Assembly (NCBI GenBank): GCA_900544755.1
Contig: UQWQ01000011.1
Coordinates: forward strand, 1 to 36,252
Length of the DNA: 36,252 nucleotides
Direction of reading: 5' to 3'
Source of the DNA: an uncultured Collinsella sp.
GTDB taxonomy: Bacteria; Actinomycetota; Coriobacteriia; Coriobacteriales; Coriobacteriaceae
Both the position numbers and the translations under genes were made by a program. Of the stretch, positions 1 through 8,079 are shown one piece after another. The notes beneath the pieces are model-generated. The model saw nothing but the letters and a program-made list of their open reading frames with translations. It did not search any database and was not told where the DNA came from. Each line of letters begins with the position of its first letter. Position 1 is the first letter of the stretch.

Positions 1-4
1 GGCA

Positions 5-130
5 GTTTTGGTCGGCTGCCCGCGAGTGCCGGCAGGGCGCTTGGTAGTCGAGCGATCCCGCAGGCGAAGCCGAGGACCAGCGAGACACCAAGCGCCCTGC
101 CGGCACTCGCGGGTAGCCGCGGCACCAAAA
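5..130. repeat. Long inverted repeat, 27-bp perfect arms
   Basis: Positions 19-45 and 87-113 are perfect reverse complements (27 bp), separated by 41 bases. Pairing continues outward less perfectly: TTTTGGT near the left edge answers ACCAAAA at 124-130. The right end touches the T tract of the SRP RNA gene, so as RNA the element would fold just beyond the end of that transcript. It could be a strong terminator, or an intergenic palindromic element like those at 11775-11899 and 35257-35356. No coding potential is seen. The gene to the left is outside the window. Confidence 0.75.
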
Positions 131-132
131 AA

Positions 133-250
133 CGCCTGCGCGCTCGATGGATTCGGATGCCCGACAGAGGCTCCTTATGGCTGCTTCCTTCCGGACCTGA
201 CCAGATTCGGAACATGTCGTCATCCGAACCCATCGAACGCGCTAGGCGCT
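133..250 (-). ncRNA. ffs: Signal recognition particle RNA, small bacterial (4.5S-like) type
   Basis: On the minus strand the conserved SRP domain IV core GGTCAGGTCCGGAAGGAAGC is present (complement around 183-202), with the GGAA-type tetraloop and the asymmetric internal loop that bind Ffh. The flanks pair over a long distal stem: bases near 219-241 pair with bases near 139-160, giving the hairpin expected of the roughly 100-nt type. The 3' side ends in a run of six T (127-132 on the complement), a simple terminator. The RNA scaffolds Ffh for co-translational targeting to the membrane. The exact 5' end is inferred from the promoter at 257-285. Confidence 0.93.
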
Positions 251-256
251 CGGTAT

Positions 257-285
257 ATCTTACCCGCTCCCGCCCGCCTCGGCAA
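257..285 (-). promoter_or_regulatory. SRP RNA promoter
   Basis: Read on the minus strand, TTGCCG (complement of 280-285) is followed after exactly 17 bases by TAAGAT (complement of 257-262). Initiation would then fall near 250, the 5' side of the SRP RNA stem. The -35 box overlaps the base of the hairpin at 285-319. Confidence 0.75.
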
Positions 286-319
286 GTGGGGCGAACCCAT
301 CGGATGGATTCGCCCCACT
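285..319 (-). terminator. Hairpin after the surface protein gene
   Basis: Positions 285-295 (AGTGGGGCGAA) pair with 309-319. The inner CCCATC/GGATGG bases also pair, giving a nearly uninterrupted stem starting about 12 bases past the stop codon. There is no T tract. It is a likely transcript end for the giant gene and lies against the SRP RNA promoter. Confidence 0.6.
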
Positions 320-330
320 CGTCCATATCG

Positions 331-3300
331 CTAGCGGCGCCTGCGGTACAGGACCGCGCCGCCCGCGACGGCCAGCGCGCCGATGCCGGCCATGGCGGCG
401 AGCGCCTCGACCGGCAGGCTGCGGTCGCCGGTGTCGGGCATACCGCCCTTGGAGCCGTCGCCGCCGGAGCCGCTGCCGGAGCCGTTATCTGAACCGCCGT
501 CTGAGCCGCCGCCCGGCGTGCCGGGGTTCTCGGAGGTGCCGGGGGTCCCGGGATTCTCGGCGTAGCTGTTGGTGAAGACTGGCGGCACGTTGGCGTCGCC
601 CTCGTAGGAGACCCTCGCCGACAGGTAGCCCGTCTTGGTGCCGTCGGGCGCCTCGTCGCTCACCGTGACGACGATCTTGCGCACCGCCTTGTCGTAGGTC
701 ACGTGCGCCTGGCCGTCGTCGACCTCGCTCACCGTGAAGGTGTAGGCGCCGGCCTGCTTGAAGGTCAGCGCATCGAACGTGACGCTGCCGTCCGCGGCGT
801 TCTTGGCGGTCGACATGACCTTGCCGTCCTGGCTCTTGAGCTCAAAGCTAAACTGGCCCGCCTTGAGCTCGGCGCCCTTGAGCACCTTGGCGGCGCCCAG
901 CTTGAGGGTGACGGGCGCAGCCTCGTAGCCGTTGGTAAAGGTCACCGAGGTGTCGCCCACGGCATTGCCCTCGGCATCCGCCAGCTCGTGCTTGACGGCG
1001 AGCGTACCGTTTTTGGCATCGGTGACCGTCGTGCGCACGCGGTACGTCGTCTTGTCGTACGTCACGCCGCCCGCCGTGCCGGCGACCTCGCGCAGTTCGT
1101 AGCTGTGCGTGCCGGGCGCGGTGTAGGTGACGGGTCTGAGCGCGACCGTGCCGTCGGCGGCGTTCTTGCCCGTCACCGCGACGCTCTCGCTACCGTCGGC
1201 GACAAGCTCGACCAGCTGGAACTCGAACTCGCCCTCGACCAGGTCACGGCCCTTAAGCTTCTTGCTCACTTTGATCTGGTCGGTGACGGAGCTCGGCGTC
1301 GGGTTCACGCCGTAGGTGTTGGTGAACTCGAACGCGCCCTTGCCCTCGGGCGTGCCCTCTGCGGGCAGGACCTCCGCGGCGAGCGTGCCCGCGTTGGTGT
1401 CCTCGACCACCTTGACCGTGAAGGTCCTGGTCGCCGTCGCGTCATTGGCCACGCCGTCGACCGAACCGGACTCGCTCACTCGGTAGGCAAACGTCTTGGT
1501 ACGCAGGCCGTCGCCGTCGATCTCGACGTCATCGAGGTCGCCCGGCTGCTTAAACGTGACGTGGCCCAGCTCGACGTTGCCGGCGGCGTCGTTGGTCGCC
1601 TCGGTCACCGTCTTGCCAGAGGCGTCGACCGGTGCGGGCGCGCCGTCCAGCGGCTCAATCTTAAAGGTGTACCTGCCCGCAATGTCAGCCTGCGTGAGGC
1701 CGAGTCCGGCCTGGCCGAGCGCCAGCGTCTTGGTACCCGCGATGTCGACCGTCGCCTCGACGGCGCTATAGCCGTTCACAAACGACAGCGTGCCGTCGGA
1801 GCCCTCGGGGTAGACCACGGTCACATCCAGCCCGCCCTTACCGTTATCGGTCACCTTGACCGTAATGCCGAAGCTCGACACGGCCGCCGTCACGCCCGCG
1901 GGCAGCCGGTCCGTACCGTCCTCGGAAACGGTATAGGGAATGACCCAGGAGCCGTCGGCGGCCCTGGTGGCGATGCCGTCCGCCACCATCTGCTCGAGAG
2001 CGTCGGTGGTGTAGGAGATAGGCGAGAACGCAAGTCCCGCGGCCACGCCGTCGCCGGAGGCCTGGTTGGTCGCGGTCGCGACCACGTTACCCTGGGCATC
2101 GCGGACGGAGAACGAGAACTCGCCTGCCGCCGCGGCGCGGCCCGCCAGCGTCTTGGTGGCGTTGATAACCGCGCCGCCCTCGCCGCCGAGCGTTCCGGTG
2201 GCCTCGTAGGAGTTCTGGAACGCGACCGTCACGGGCGCGGGCGCCGCCATGGCGTCATCTGCCGTGGAGACCTCGCTGCGGGCGACCTCGACACCGTCCC
2301 TGGCAACCGTGGTCGTGACCGTGAGCTTGCCCGTCGCGGCGTCGTAGGCGGGCGCGATGGTCACCGTGCGCGGCGCGGTGTCGTTGGTGTAGCCCTCGCC
2401 GCCGAGCTTGGTCTCGGTGACGGTGAAGCGATAGACCTTGCCCGCGTCGGCGTCGGTGAACTTCACATCGCTCTCCGCGGTCCCGCCGATGAGGTCGACC
2501 AGGCCGGCCGCACCGTCATCGGCCGCGGCCACGGCGTAGGCGTCCTTGCCGGTCTTGAGGCCGAGCTTGGCGGCCGTCTCGGCGTCCGCGGTCACGGTGA
2601 AGGCGAACTGCCCCGCCTCCATGGCGCGGCCGCGGAGCGTCTTGGACAGGCGCACTCCCGCGCGGGCCGAGTAGTCGAGCTCGGTCGTGTAGGTGTTGAC
2701 GAAGTCGCCGCCGCTCGCCTGCGCGATTGCGGGCGTCGTGGCCGTGAGGTTGCCGGAGCCGTCGTCGGTCACGGTCACCGTCATCGTGGCGGTGTGGCCG
2801 TCGTAGGCCACACCAGCGATGGCGGAGCCGTCATCGGGCCTGACCTCGCGCACCGTGTAGGTGAAGGTCTTGGCGCGCACGCGCTTGCCGCCGACCTCGG
2901 CGAACCCGGCGTCCTTGATGTCGTCGAGCGTGTAGCGGATGGGGCCGAAGTCGAAGGCAACCCTATCGCCCGCCTTGGTGCCGGCGCCGGCCGTCACGCT
3001 GACGGTCTTGGAGCCGTCGGCAGAGCCCTCGGGCATGGGGGCGCCGTCCTCGCCCGCGAGCGTGAACTGGAAGCTATCGCCCTCAGCCCAGTCGCGGCCC
3101 TCGAGTGTCTTGGTGAAGAGTCCCGCGGTGGAGACGTCCCTGCCCTCGGTAGCCGTTCCGTACGTGTTGGTGAACGCGACGGTCGCGCCGTCCTCGGTCA
3201 CGGCACCTTCGGCCTTGGAGCCGTCAGCCCCGTTAACAGCAGTCGTGTAGCCCTCGGCGGCATCCTCGGTCACGGTATAGCGCGCGCCCACGGGCAGGCC

Positions 3301-6300
3301 GACGATAGTCTTCTCCCCGCCGTCCCTGAGCGTAAAGGTCGCCTTGCCGCCCGCGAAAGTCACGGCATGCTCGCCCTTGCCGAAGGTGCCGGAGACGGGC
3401 TCGCCGTCCCCGTCGGCCAGCGCGACCGTGAAGCTGAACTCGCGCTGGCTGTCGCCGCCGACGACCGTCTTCTTGACGGTGAGGCTGCCCTCGCGGGACA
3501 CGTTATTATGGGTCGTGTTGGTCTGGGATTCGTTCTCCCCCACCTTGACCGTGGCGGTGTTGGAGATGTCGTCGACCACGGCGGCGTCGGCGGAGACCTT
3601 CACGTCAAAGCTGAGCGTGCCCGTGGCGCCCGCAGCCTGCTCGCCGAGCGACCAGGTAAGGGTGCGCGTCGCGGCGTCGTAGGCGGCACTGTCGGCAGAA
3701 CCCTCAACATAGTTAACGCCCTTGGGCAGGACATCGGTCACCGTCACGTCGGCCGCCTGCGCGGCGCCCCTGTCGTCGACGCTGTTATTGGCCCAGCCGA
3801 TGGTATAGGTGAGGGTATCGCCCACGCCCACCAGCCTGCCATCCACATTGACCTTGGCACCCGAGGCGTCCGCCTTGGTGACGGTCTTGGTGTTGTCGTG
3901 CGGCGTGAAGGTGTTGGTGAAGGTCTTCTTGCCCCGCTCGTTGAAGATCTCGGCCTTAAGGCCGGCACCGGTCTGAGTCACCGCGATGTCGAAGGTGTAG
4001 GCATGCGCGTCGTCCTCAATCAGGACATCGCCGCTTGCTTTCTCGGTCACGGTCGCGTGGTAGGTGCCCGGATTGGTGAAGCTGAGCTCGCCAAAGGAAA
4101 CCTTGCCGTCCTTGTCATTCTTCGCCTCGATTGGGTAGCCCTCGAGGACATTGCCCGCACCGTCGGTGAGGGAGAGCTCGAAGGTGAACTCCCCCTCCTG
4201 GAGGCCGGGCTTGCGGCCTCCTGCGAGCACCTTGGTGAGCTCGGGGACGGACGCCGTGGCGGGGGCGGGGTCGAAGGTGTTGGTGAAGGCAGCGGAGGCG
4301 ACCTGATCGGCCGAGATGGAGCCATCAGCCCTAGATCCCTCGACTCCGTTCACCGCGGCTTTGTAGCCATCGGCGGCACGTTCGGTCACCGTGTAGGCGG
4401 TTCCCGCGGGCAGCCCCGTGATCCTCGCCGTCTGGCCATCTTTGAGCTTGAGGGTCGCCTTGCCGTCCTCGAACGTCGCGTCACCGTAGGCGCCGGATAC
4501 TTTGCGGCCCGCGGCATCGGTGGCCTCAACCACAAACTTAAATATCTTGCCCGCGTCGACCGCCAGGCCCTCGCGCGCCGCGACGGTCTTGGAGACGTCG
4601 AGCTCGCCCGTCTTCACGGCGTTGGTCACGGTGAAGCCGCGCTCGGCGTCGCCGGAGACCTTGGAGCTGTAGCCCTCGACGGGGTCCTCGGCCACGGTGT
4701 AGTCGATCACGGCGCCGGACTTGGAGTACTTGGGCAGGCCCTTGAAGGAGCCCTTCCAGCCGTTGGACTCGCTCAGGGTGATCGAATCGATGACGGTATC
4801 GCCGTTCTTGAGATTTACTTTGACCTCATCAGGATGGGGAATCCTGGGGTTCTCCCAGACCTTTTTAATGGGAATGTCGATATTCTCGGACTTACCGATG
4901 ACGACACCGCCGTTGGCGCCGATGCCGCCTCCCAACGGCGCCATATTGCCAGAGATCGTCAGCGACGTCTGACCGCCGCCGAGGTTATACGCATCCTCGC
5001 TCATCACAGATTTAAGCGCGACGTTCGGCGTGGCGTCGGTAAAGGACAGGGGCTCGCCGTTGTCACCACCGGGCGAGAATCGCGGGATTTCGGGGTTTGT
5101 TGCCGCATAAGTGCCTTCGGGGTTAAACAGCCCACCGTCTCTGTACCAGCTGACCTTTCCGCCGCCCGGAGCGCGGTTGGCCAAGGTCAGTTTGTATTTG
5201 GCGTCTTTGAAGCCGGTGAAGACAAAGTCGTCTCCCGCCTCACCAGCCGTGTTCCTGGCGATCAGGCCGCCGTCCTGGACGTAGACCTTGGCATCCCCGG
5301 TCGGGCAGAACCACATGCCGCCGCCCTGTTTATCCGCATGGTTATCAACAACGAGAGCGTTTTCGATATGGAGCGTACTATAGCCAAGATACTCGTTGCC
5401 TTCGCTATACACGCCGCCACCCATGCTCCAAGCAGTATTGCCCTTGATCTCGCCCGCGCTGAGCGTGACGTCATTCGAATAGGTATAGACGCCTCCGCCG
5501 GCGGAAGCGGAGTTGCCAGATATGGATCCGCCCTGCATGGTGAAAGCAGTATTCCCCTTTTCGCCGCCCTGGCAGCCCGGGTCAACCACACACACTCCGC
5601 CGCCTTTGCCTTTGCCCTTGCCAGACACAACGTTGTTCTTAATCTCTCCACCCGTCATGGTGAACTCGGCGTTGCCCTCAATATGAACTGCTCCGGAAGG
5701 ATCGTAGGCCGCCTCCAGCCTACTGCTCCTGTTGCCGGAAATCTGGCCACCAGTCATCGTGAACTTGGCTCTTTGGTTTTCGCCCTTACCCTGGCCGTAC
5801 GCAAGCACCGCACTGCCTCGATAACCGTTGTTGCCCTCGATGCGGCCTCCGCTCATGTCAAAGCGAGCATCGCCCCACAAAATGACGCCAGAAGATGTAA
5901 GCCAATAGCAATTGGTGGCCCCGGTAACGACTCCGTTGTTACGGATAACGCCACCCCTCATAACTACATGAGCGCCACTGGACGCGCGAACGGCACCGCA
6001 ATACGAATGGCGCAGCTCGCACTGCTCGATAACGCCGCCCGTCATGGTAAGCGAGGCATTTTCTCCCGACACGTCGACGGCGCCCGCGTTATCACTGCTC
6101 GTGGTGCCGTCGTACACGACGGCCTCGTCAGAGAGCACAACTGCTCCCCTGCTAGAAATAATGGCGCCCTTGTTGTAACGGCCTCTCAGGGACGCTTTCC
6201 CTGACAGCTCGAGGGACGCCCTCTCGGCAACATTGACCAATACAGAGACGCCACTTTTCTTTGCCAAGATGGTATAGGGCTTATCCGACGTGATCTTAAT

Positions 6301-7848
6301 CATCTTCCCGGCAGGAATCGTGAGCGTGGAGCCGAGCTTCACGTGCTTTTTCAGGGTGATGACGGTTTCCTTGCCATCGGGGGCCTCGTTGACCAGATCC
6401 TGAAGGGTCTTGGTGCTGTCATTGCTCACGGTATCGCCGACGCCGTCATCGATGGACTCGCGCGTGTAGACGATATCGACGCCAAAGAACGGGAGGTTCT
6501 CCGAGCCGGTGATGTCGTCCATGCTGTTTTCGATTGTGATCTTTTGAACCGTGCTGCCGTCAAACATACCCGAGGGTATTTTGGTGAGGCCGCGCCCGAT
6601 CGTCACATCCTTCACGCCATCTACGCCCGAGAAGGCTGCCGTGCCAACGGAAGTCACGGAATCCGGAATGGAAAACTGCTCCGGCAACGTGCCGTAATAG
6701 AAGGCGTAGTTGCCAATTTTCTCAAGTGTCCTGGGGAGCTGGACGGCAACGTTGCTCTGGATAAAGGCCCAGTCACCGATACTTCTCAGGCTGTCGCAGA
6801 GCCCCACGATCTTAACCGGCGTGTAGCAGAACGCATTGTCCGGAATGTTCTGAAGCGAGGACAGATCCACGGACGCCTGCAGTTTTTTGCACTCGTAAAA
6901 CGCCCCCCAGCCCATCTTTGTTACCTTGCTTAGATTGGGCACGCTCACCAGGCTGGCACACCCCTGGAAAGCAGAGGATCCGATGCTCGTCAATGTGCCC
7001 GGGAAATCGATCCCGGTTAAACTCGAGCAATTCCGAAACGCCCCATCCCCGATGGACTCGATTTCGCTCAGCGCGGTGACGGACGTGAGAGAGGTGCATC
7101 CGTCAAACATGTGCGAGGGGATCTTGGTAACCGAAGCGGGCAACGACACGCTTGTCAGAGACGTGCAGTCTTCGAACACGCCCGTTATGGTGTCGGAGAA
7201 GGCGACATCTTTTGGAAACTCGATGCCCGTGAGGGCCGTAGCCCCCTCGAAGGCGCCCGAGCCCGAAATCATTTTGAGGGTGGAGGGGAGATCGATCTCC
7301 GAAAGGTTGCTGCAGCCATAGACCATCATGTTGGCGCTAATCTCCTCGACGCCCTCATCGAAATAGAGCTTTTCGAGCGAGCCAGCGTTTTGCAGCGAGC
7401 AACCGAAGTTCTTGATGGAGCCAGGGATATGGAGCTCCTTGACCTTTGCGAACCTCCGGAAATTCCCTCCGTACATTTTTTCGAGCGTGTCGGGAAGCGT
7501 CAGCTGCTCAACGTTCTTGGCCACGATACCAGACGAGAAATATAGTTTGGTGACTTTGTAGGTCTGGCCACCATGCTCGATAGAGCTGGGCACACTCACC
7601 GCGGTCACACTGTCGTCGGCAACAATACCTGTGATTTCCGCCGTTCCCTTATCCGTGGTCTCGCACGAATAGGTCACGCCGTCCTGGGTGATCTCAAACT
7701 CCTCCGCAGTATACGCAGTCCGCGATTCCGTGGCCGCATATGCGACACCGGCCGTCGCGCCAACGGATAAACATCCGAAGCCGAGAACCAGCGCAAGGCA
7801 GAGAGCAGCGACTCTCTGCCCCCCCCCGCCGAAAACTTTCCTCTCCAA
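331..7848 (-). CDS. Giant LPXTG-type cell-wall surface protein (LRR, beta-helix and isopeptide pilin-like modules)
   Basis: This 2505-residue protein is secreted and probably anchored by sortase. Residues 1-39 form a signal peptide ending near VAYA-A. Residues about 70-460 are BspA-type leucine-rich repeats (recurring SIGxxAFxxCxSL-like units). Residues about 480-915 are repetitive, with many TMTGG and GGGV units, as in surface beta-helices. A Cna_B-like module lies near 985-1080, related modules near 1080-1195 and 1455-1565, and a DUF11-like module near 1315-1455. Seven FctA/Spy0128-like modules begin near 1210, 1580, 1735, 1900, 2040, 2195 and 2320, most opening with a TKxLxGR-like lysine motif and closing near FxNxY, the arrangement used for internal isopeptide bonds. 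A Gly/Ser-rich spacer leads to the sorting signal MPDTGD, a hydrophobic helix and RRRR. The start is a TTG at 7848 with GGGAG seven bases upstream. An adhesin role is inferred from the family. Confidence 0.9.
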   Translation of the reverse strand: MERKVFGGGGQRVAALCLALVLGFGCLSVGATAGVAYAATESRTAYTAEEFEITQDGVTYSCETTDKGTAEITGIVADDSVTAVSVPSSIEHGGQTYKVTKLYFSSGIVAKNVEQLTLPDTLEKMYGGNFRRFAKVKELHIPGSIKNFGCSLQNAGSLEKLYFDEGVEEISANMMVYGCSNLSEIDLPSTLKMISGSGAFEGATALTGIEFPKDVAFSDTITGVFEDCTSLTSVSLPASVTKIPSHMFDGCTSLTSVTALSEIESIGDGAFRNCSSLTGIDFPGTLTSIGSSAFQGCASLVSVPNLSKVTKMGWGAFYECKKLQASVDLSSLQNIPDNAFCYTPVKIVGLCDSLRSIGDWAFIQSNVAVQLPRTLEKIGNYAFYYGTLPEQFSIPDSVTSVGTAAFSGVDGVKDVTIGRGLTKIPSGMFDGSTVQKITIENSMDDITGSENLPFFGVDIVYTRESIDDGVGDTVSNDSTKTLQDLVNEAPDGKETVITLKKHVKLGSTLTIPAGKMIKITSDKPYTILAKKSGVSVLVNVAERASLELSGKASLRGRYNKGAIISSRGAVVLSDEAVVYDGTTSSDNAGAVDVSGENASLTMTGGVIEQCELRHSYCGAVRASSGAHVVMRGGVIRNNGVVTGATNCYWLTSSGVILWGDARFDMSGGRIEGNNGYRGSAVLAYGQGKGENQRAKFTMTGGQISGNRSSRLEAAYDPSGAVHIEGNAEFTMTGGEIKNNVVSGKGKGKGGGVCVVDPGCQGGEKGNTAFTMQGGSISGNSASAGGGVYTYSNDVTLSAGEIKGNTAWSMGGGVYSEGNEYLGYSTLHIENALVVDNHADKQGGGMWFCPTGDAKVYVQDGGLIARNTAGEAGDDFVFTGFKDAKYKLTLANRAPGGGKVSWYRDGGLFNPEGTYAATNPEIPRFSPGGDNGEPLSFTDATPNVALKSVMSEDAYNLGGGQTSLTISGNMAPLGGGIGANGGVVIGKSENIDIPIKKVWENPRIPHPDEVKVNLKNGDTVIDSITLSESNGWKGSFKGLPKYSKSGAVIDYTVAEDPVEGYSSKVSGDAERGFTVTNAVKTGELDVSKTVAAREGLAVDAGKIFKFVVEATDAAGRKVSGAYGDATFEDGKATLKLKDGQTARITGLPAGTAYTVTERAADGYKAAVNGVEGSRADGSISADQVASAAFTNTFDPAPATASVPELTKVLAGGRKPGLQEGEFTFELSLTDGAGNVLEGYPIEAKNDKDGKVSFGELSFTNPGTYHATVTEKASGDVLIEDDAHAYTFDIAVTQTGAGLKAEIFNERGKKTFTNTFTPHDNTKTVTKADASGAKVNVDGRLVGVGDTLTYTIGWANNSVDDRGAAQAADVTVTDVLPKGVNYVEGSADSAAYDAATRTLTWSLGEQAAGATGTLSFDVKVSADAAVVDDISNTATVKVGENESQTNTTHNNVSREGSLTVKKTVVGGDSQREFSFTVALADGDGEPVSGTFGKGEHAVTFAGGKATFTLRDGGEKTIVGLPVGARYTVTEDAAEGYTTAVNGADGSKAEGAVTEDGATVAFTNTYGTATEGRDVSTAGLFTKTLEGRDWAEGDSFQFTLAGEDGAPMPEGSADGSKTVSVTAGAGTKAGDRVAFDFGPIRYTLDDIKDAGFAEVGGKRVRAKTFTYTVREVRPDDGSAIAGVAYDGHTATMTVTVTDDGSGNLTATTPAIAQASGGDFVNTYTTELDYSARAGVRLSKTLRGRAMEAGQFAFTVTADAETAAKLGLKTGKDAYAVAAADDGAAGLVDLIGGTAESDVKFTDADAGKVYRFTVTETKLGGEGYTNDTAPRTVTIAPAYDAATGKLTVTTTVARDGVEVARSEVSTADDAMAAPAPVTVAFQNSYEATGTLGGEGGAVINATKTLAGRAAAAGEFSFSVRDAQGNVVATATNQASGDGVAAGLAFSPISYTTDALEQMVADGIATRAADGSWVIPYTVSEDGTDRLPAGVTAAVSSFGITVKVTDNGKGGLDVTVVYPEGSDGTLSFVNGYSAVEATVDIAGTKTLALGQAGLGLTQADIAGRYTFKIEPLDGAPAPVDASGKTVTEATNDAAGNVELGHVTFKQPGDLDDVEIDGDGLRTKTFAYRVSESGSVDGVANDATATRTFTVKVVEDTNAGTLAAEVLPAEGTPEGKGAFEFTNTYGVNPTPSSVTDQIKVSKKLKGRDLVEGEFEFQLVELVADGSESVAVTGKNAADGTVALRPVTYTAPGTHSYELREVAGTAGGVTYDKTTYRVRTTVTDAKNGTLAVKHELADAEGNAVGDTSVTFTNGYEAAPVTLKLGAAKVLKGAELKAGQFSFELKSQDGKVMSTAKNAADGSVTFDALTFKQAGAYTFTVSEVDDGQAHVTYDKAVRKIVVTVSDEAPDGTKTGYLSARVSYEGDANVPPVFTNSYAENPGTPGTSENPGTPGGGSDGGSDNGSGSGSGGDGSKGGMPDTGDRSLPVEALAAMAGIGALAVAGGAVLYRRRR
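7819..7827 (-). repeat. Nine-G homopolymer inside the signal peptide codons
   Basis: The coding strand has nine consecutive G encoding Gly8-Gly10 of the surface protein, just before the hydrophobic part of the signal peptide. A gain or loss of one base would shift the frame and stop translation early. At nine G the gene is in frame. Tracts of this kind in surface genes are known slipped-strand phase-variation switches; here that role is inferred. Confidence 0.6.
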
Positions 7849-7891
7849 TTCCCTTCTCCCCCTCTGGTGTCGCCTTCTCTTCCCACGAGCG

Positions 7892-7920
7892 ATCTATTGA
7901 TTAAGGACAGTTAAAGACAA
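7892..7920 (-). promoter_or_regulatory. Possible promoter of the surface protein gene
   Basis: The minus strand reads TTGTCT (complement of 7915-7920), 17 bases, then ATAGAT (complement of 7892-7897). This would start RNA near 7885, about 37 bases before the TTG start. The -10 box is a poor match, so the call is tentative. Confidence 0.35.
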
Positions 7921-8079
7921 CATTATGACCAAAGAGGCCCATCATGGAGATAATCCACGTCTTCGCCCGAAATGGTAATTAATTGGCAGGATTAATTGGC
8001 GAACAACCGAACGAAGAGCAATCTACTAATGGCACATAAATGGCGGCGTCAACACCTGAAGTGCAAAAAGACTGCTTTT

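Noticed and set aside
703..6204. Plus-strand open frame of 1833 codons opposite the giant surface gene
   Set aside because: It lies wholly antisense to a gene with a signal peptide, repeated domains and a sorting signal. Its translation is low-complexity Arg/Gly/Val-rich, as expected from the reverse complement of GC-biased codons.
7674..7886. GTG-started frame entering the G tract in another phase, as a second start used when the tract has ten G
   Set aside because: The GTG has no ribosome site and lies at or before the predicted transcription start. The in-frame TTG explains the gene at nine G.
7978..8000. Direct repeat ATTAATTGGC twice with a 13-bp step
   Set aside because: Ten bases in AT-rich intergenic DNA with only two copies and no link to a start or stop; likely chance.
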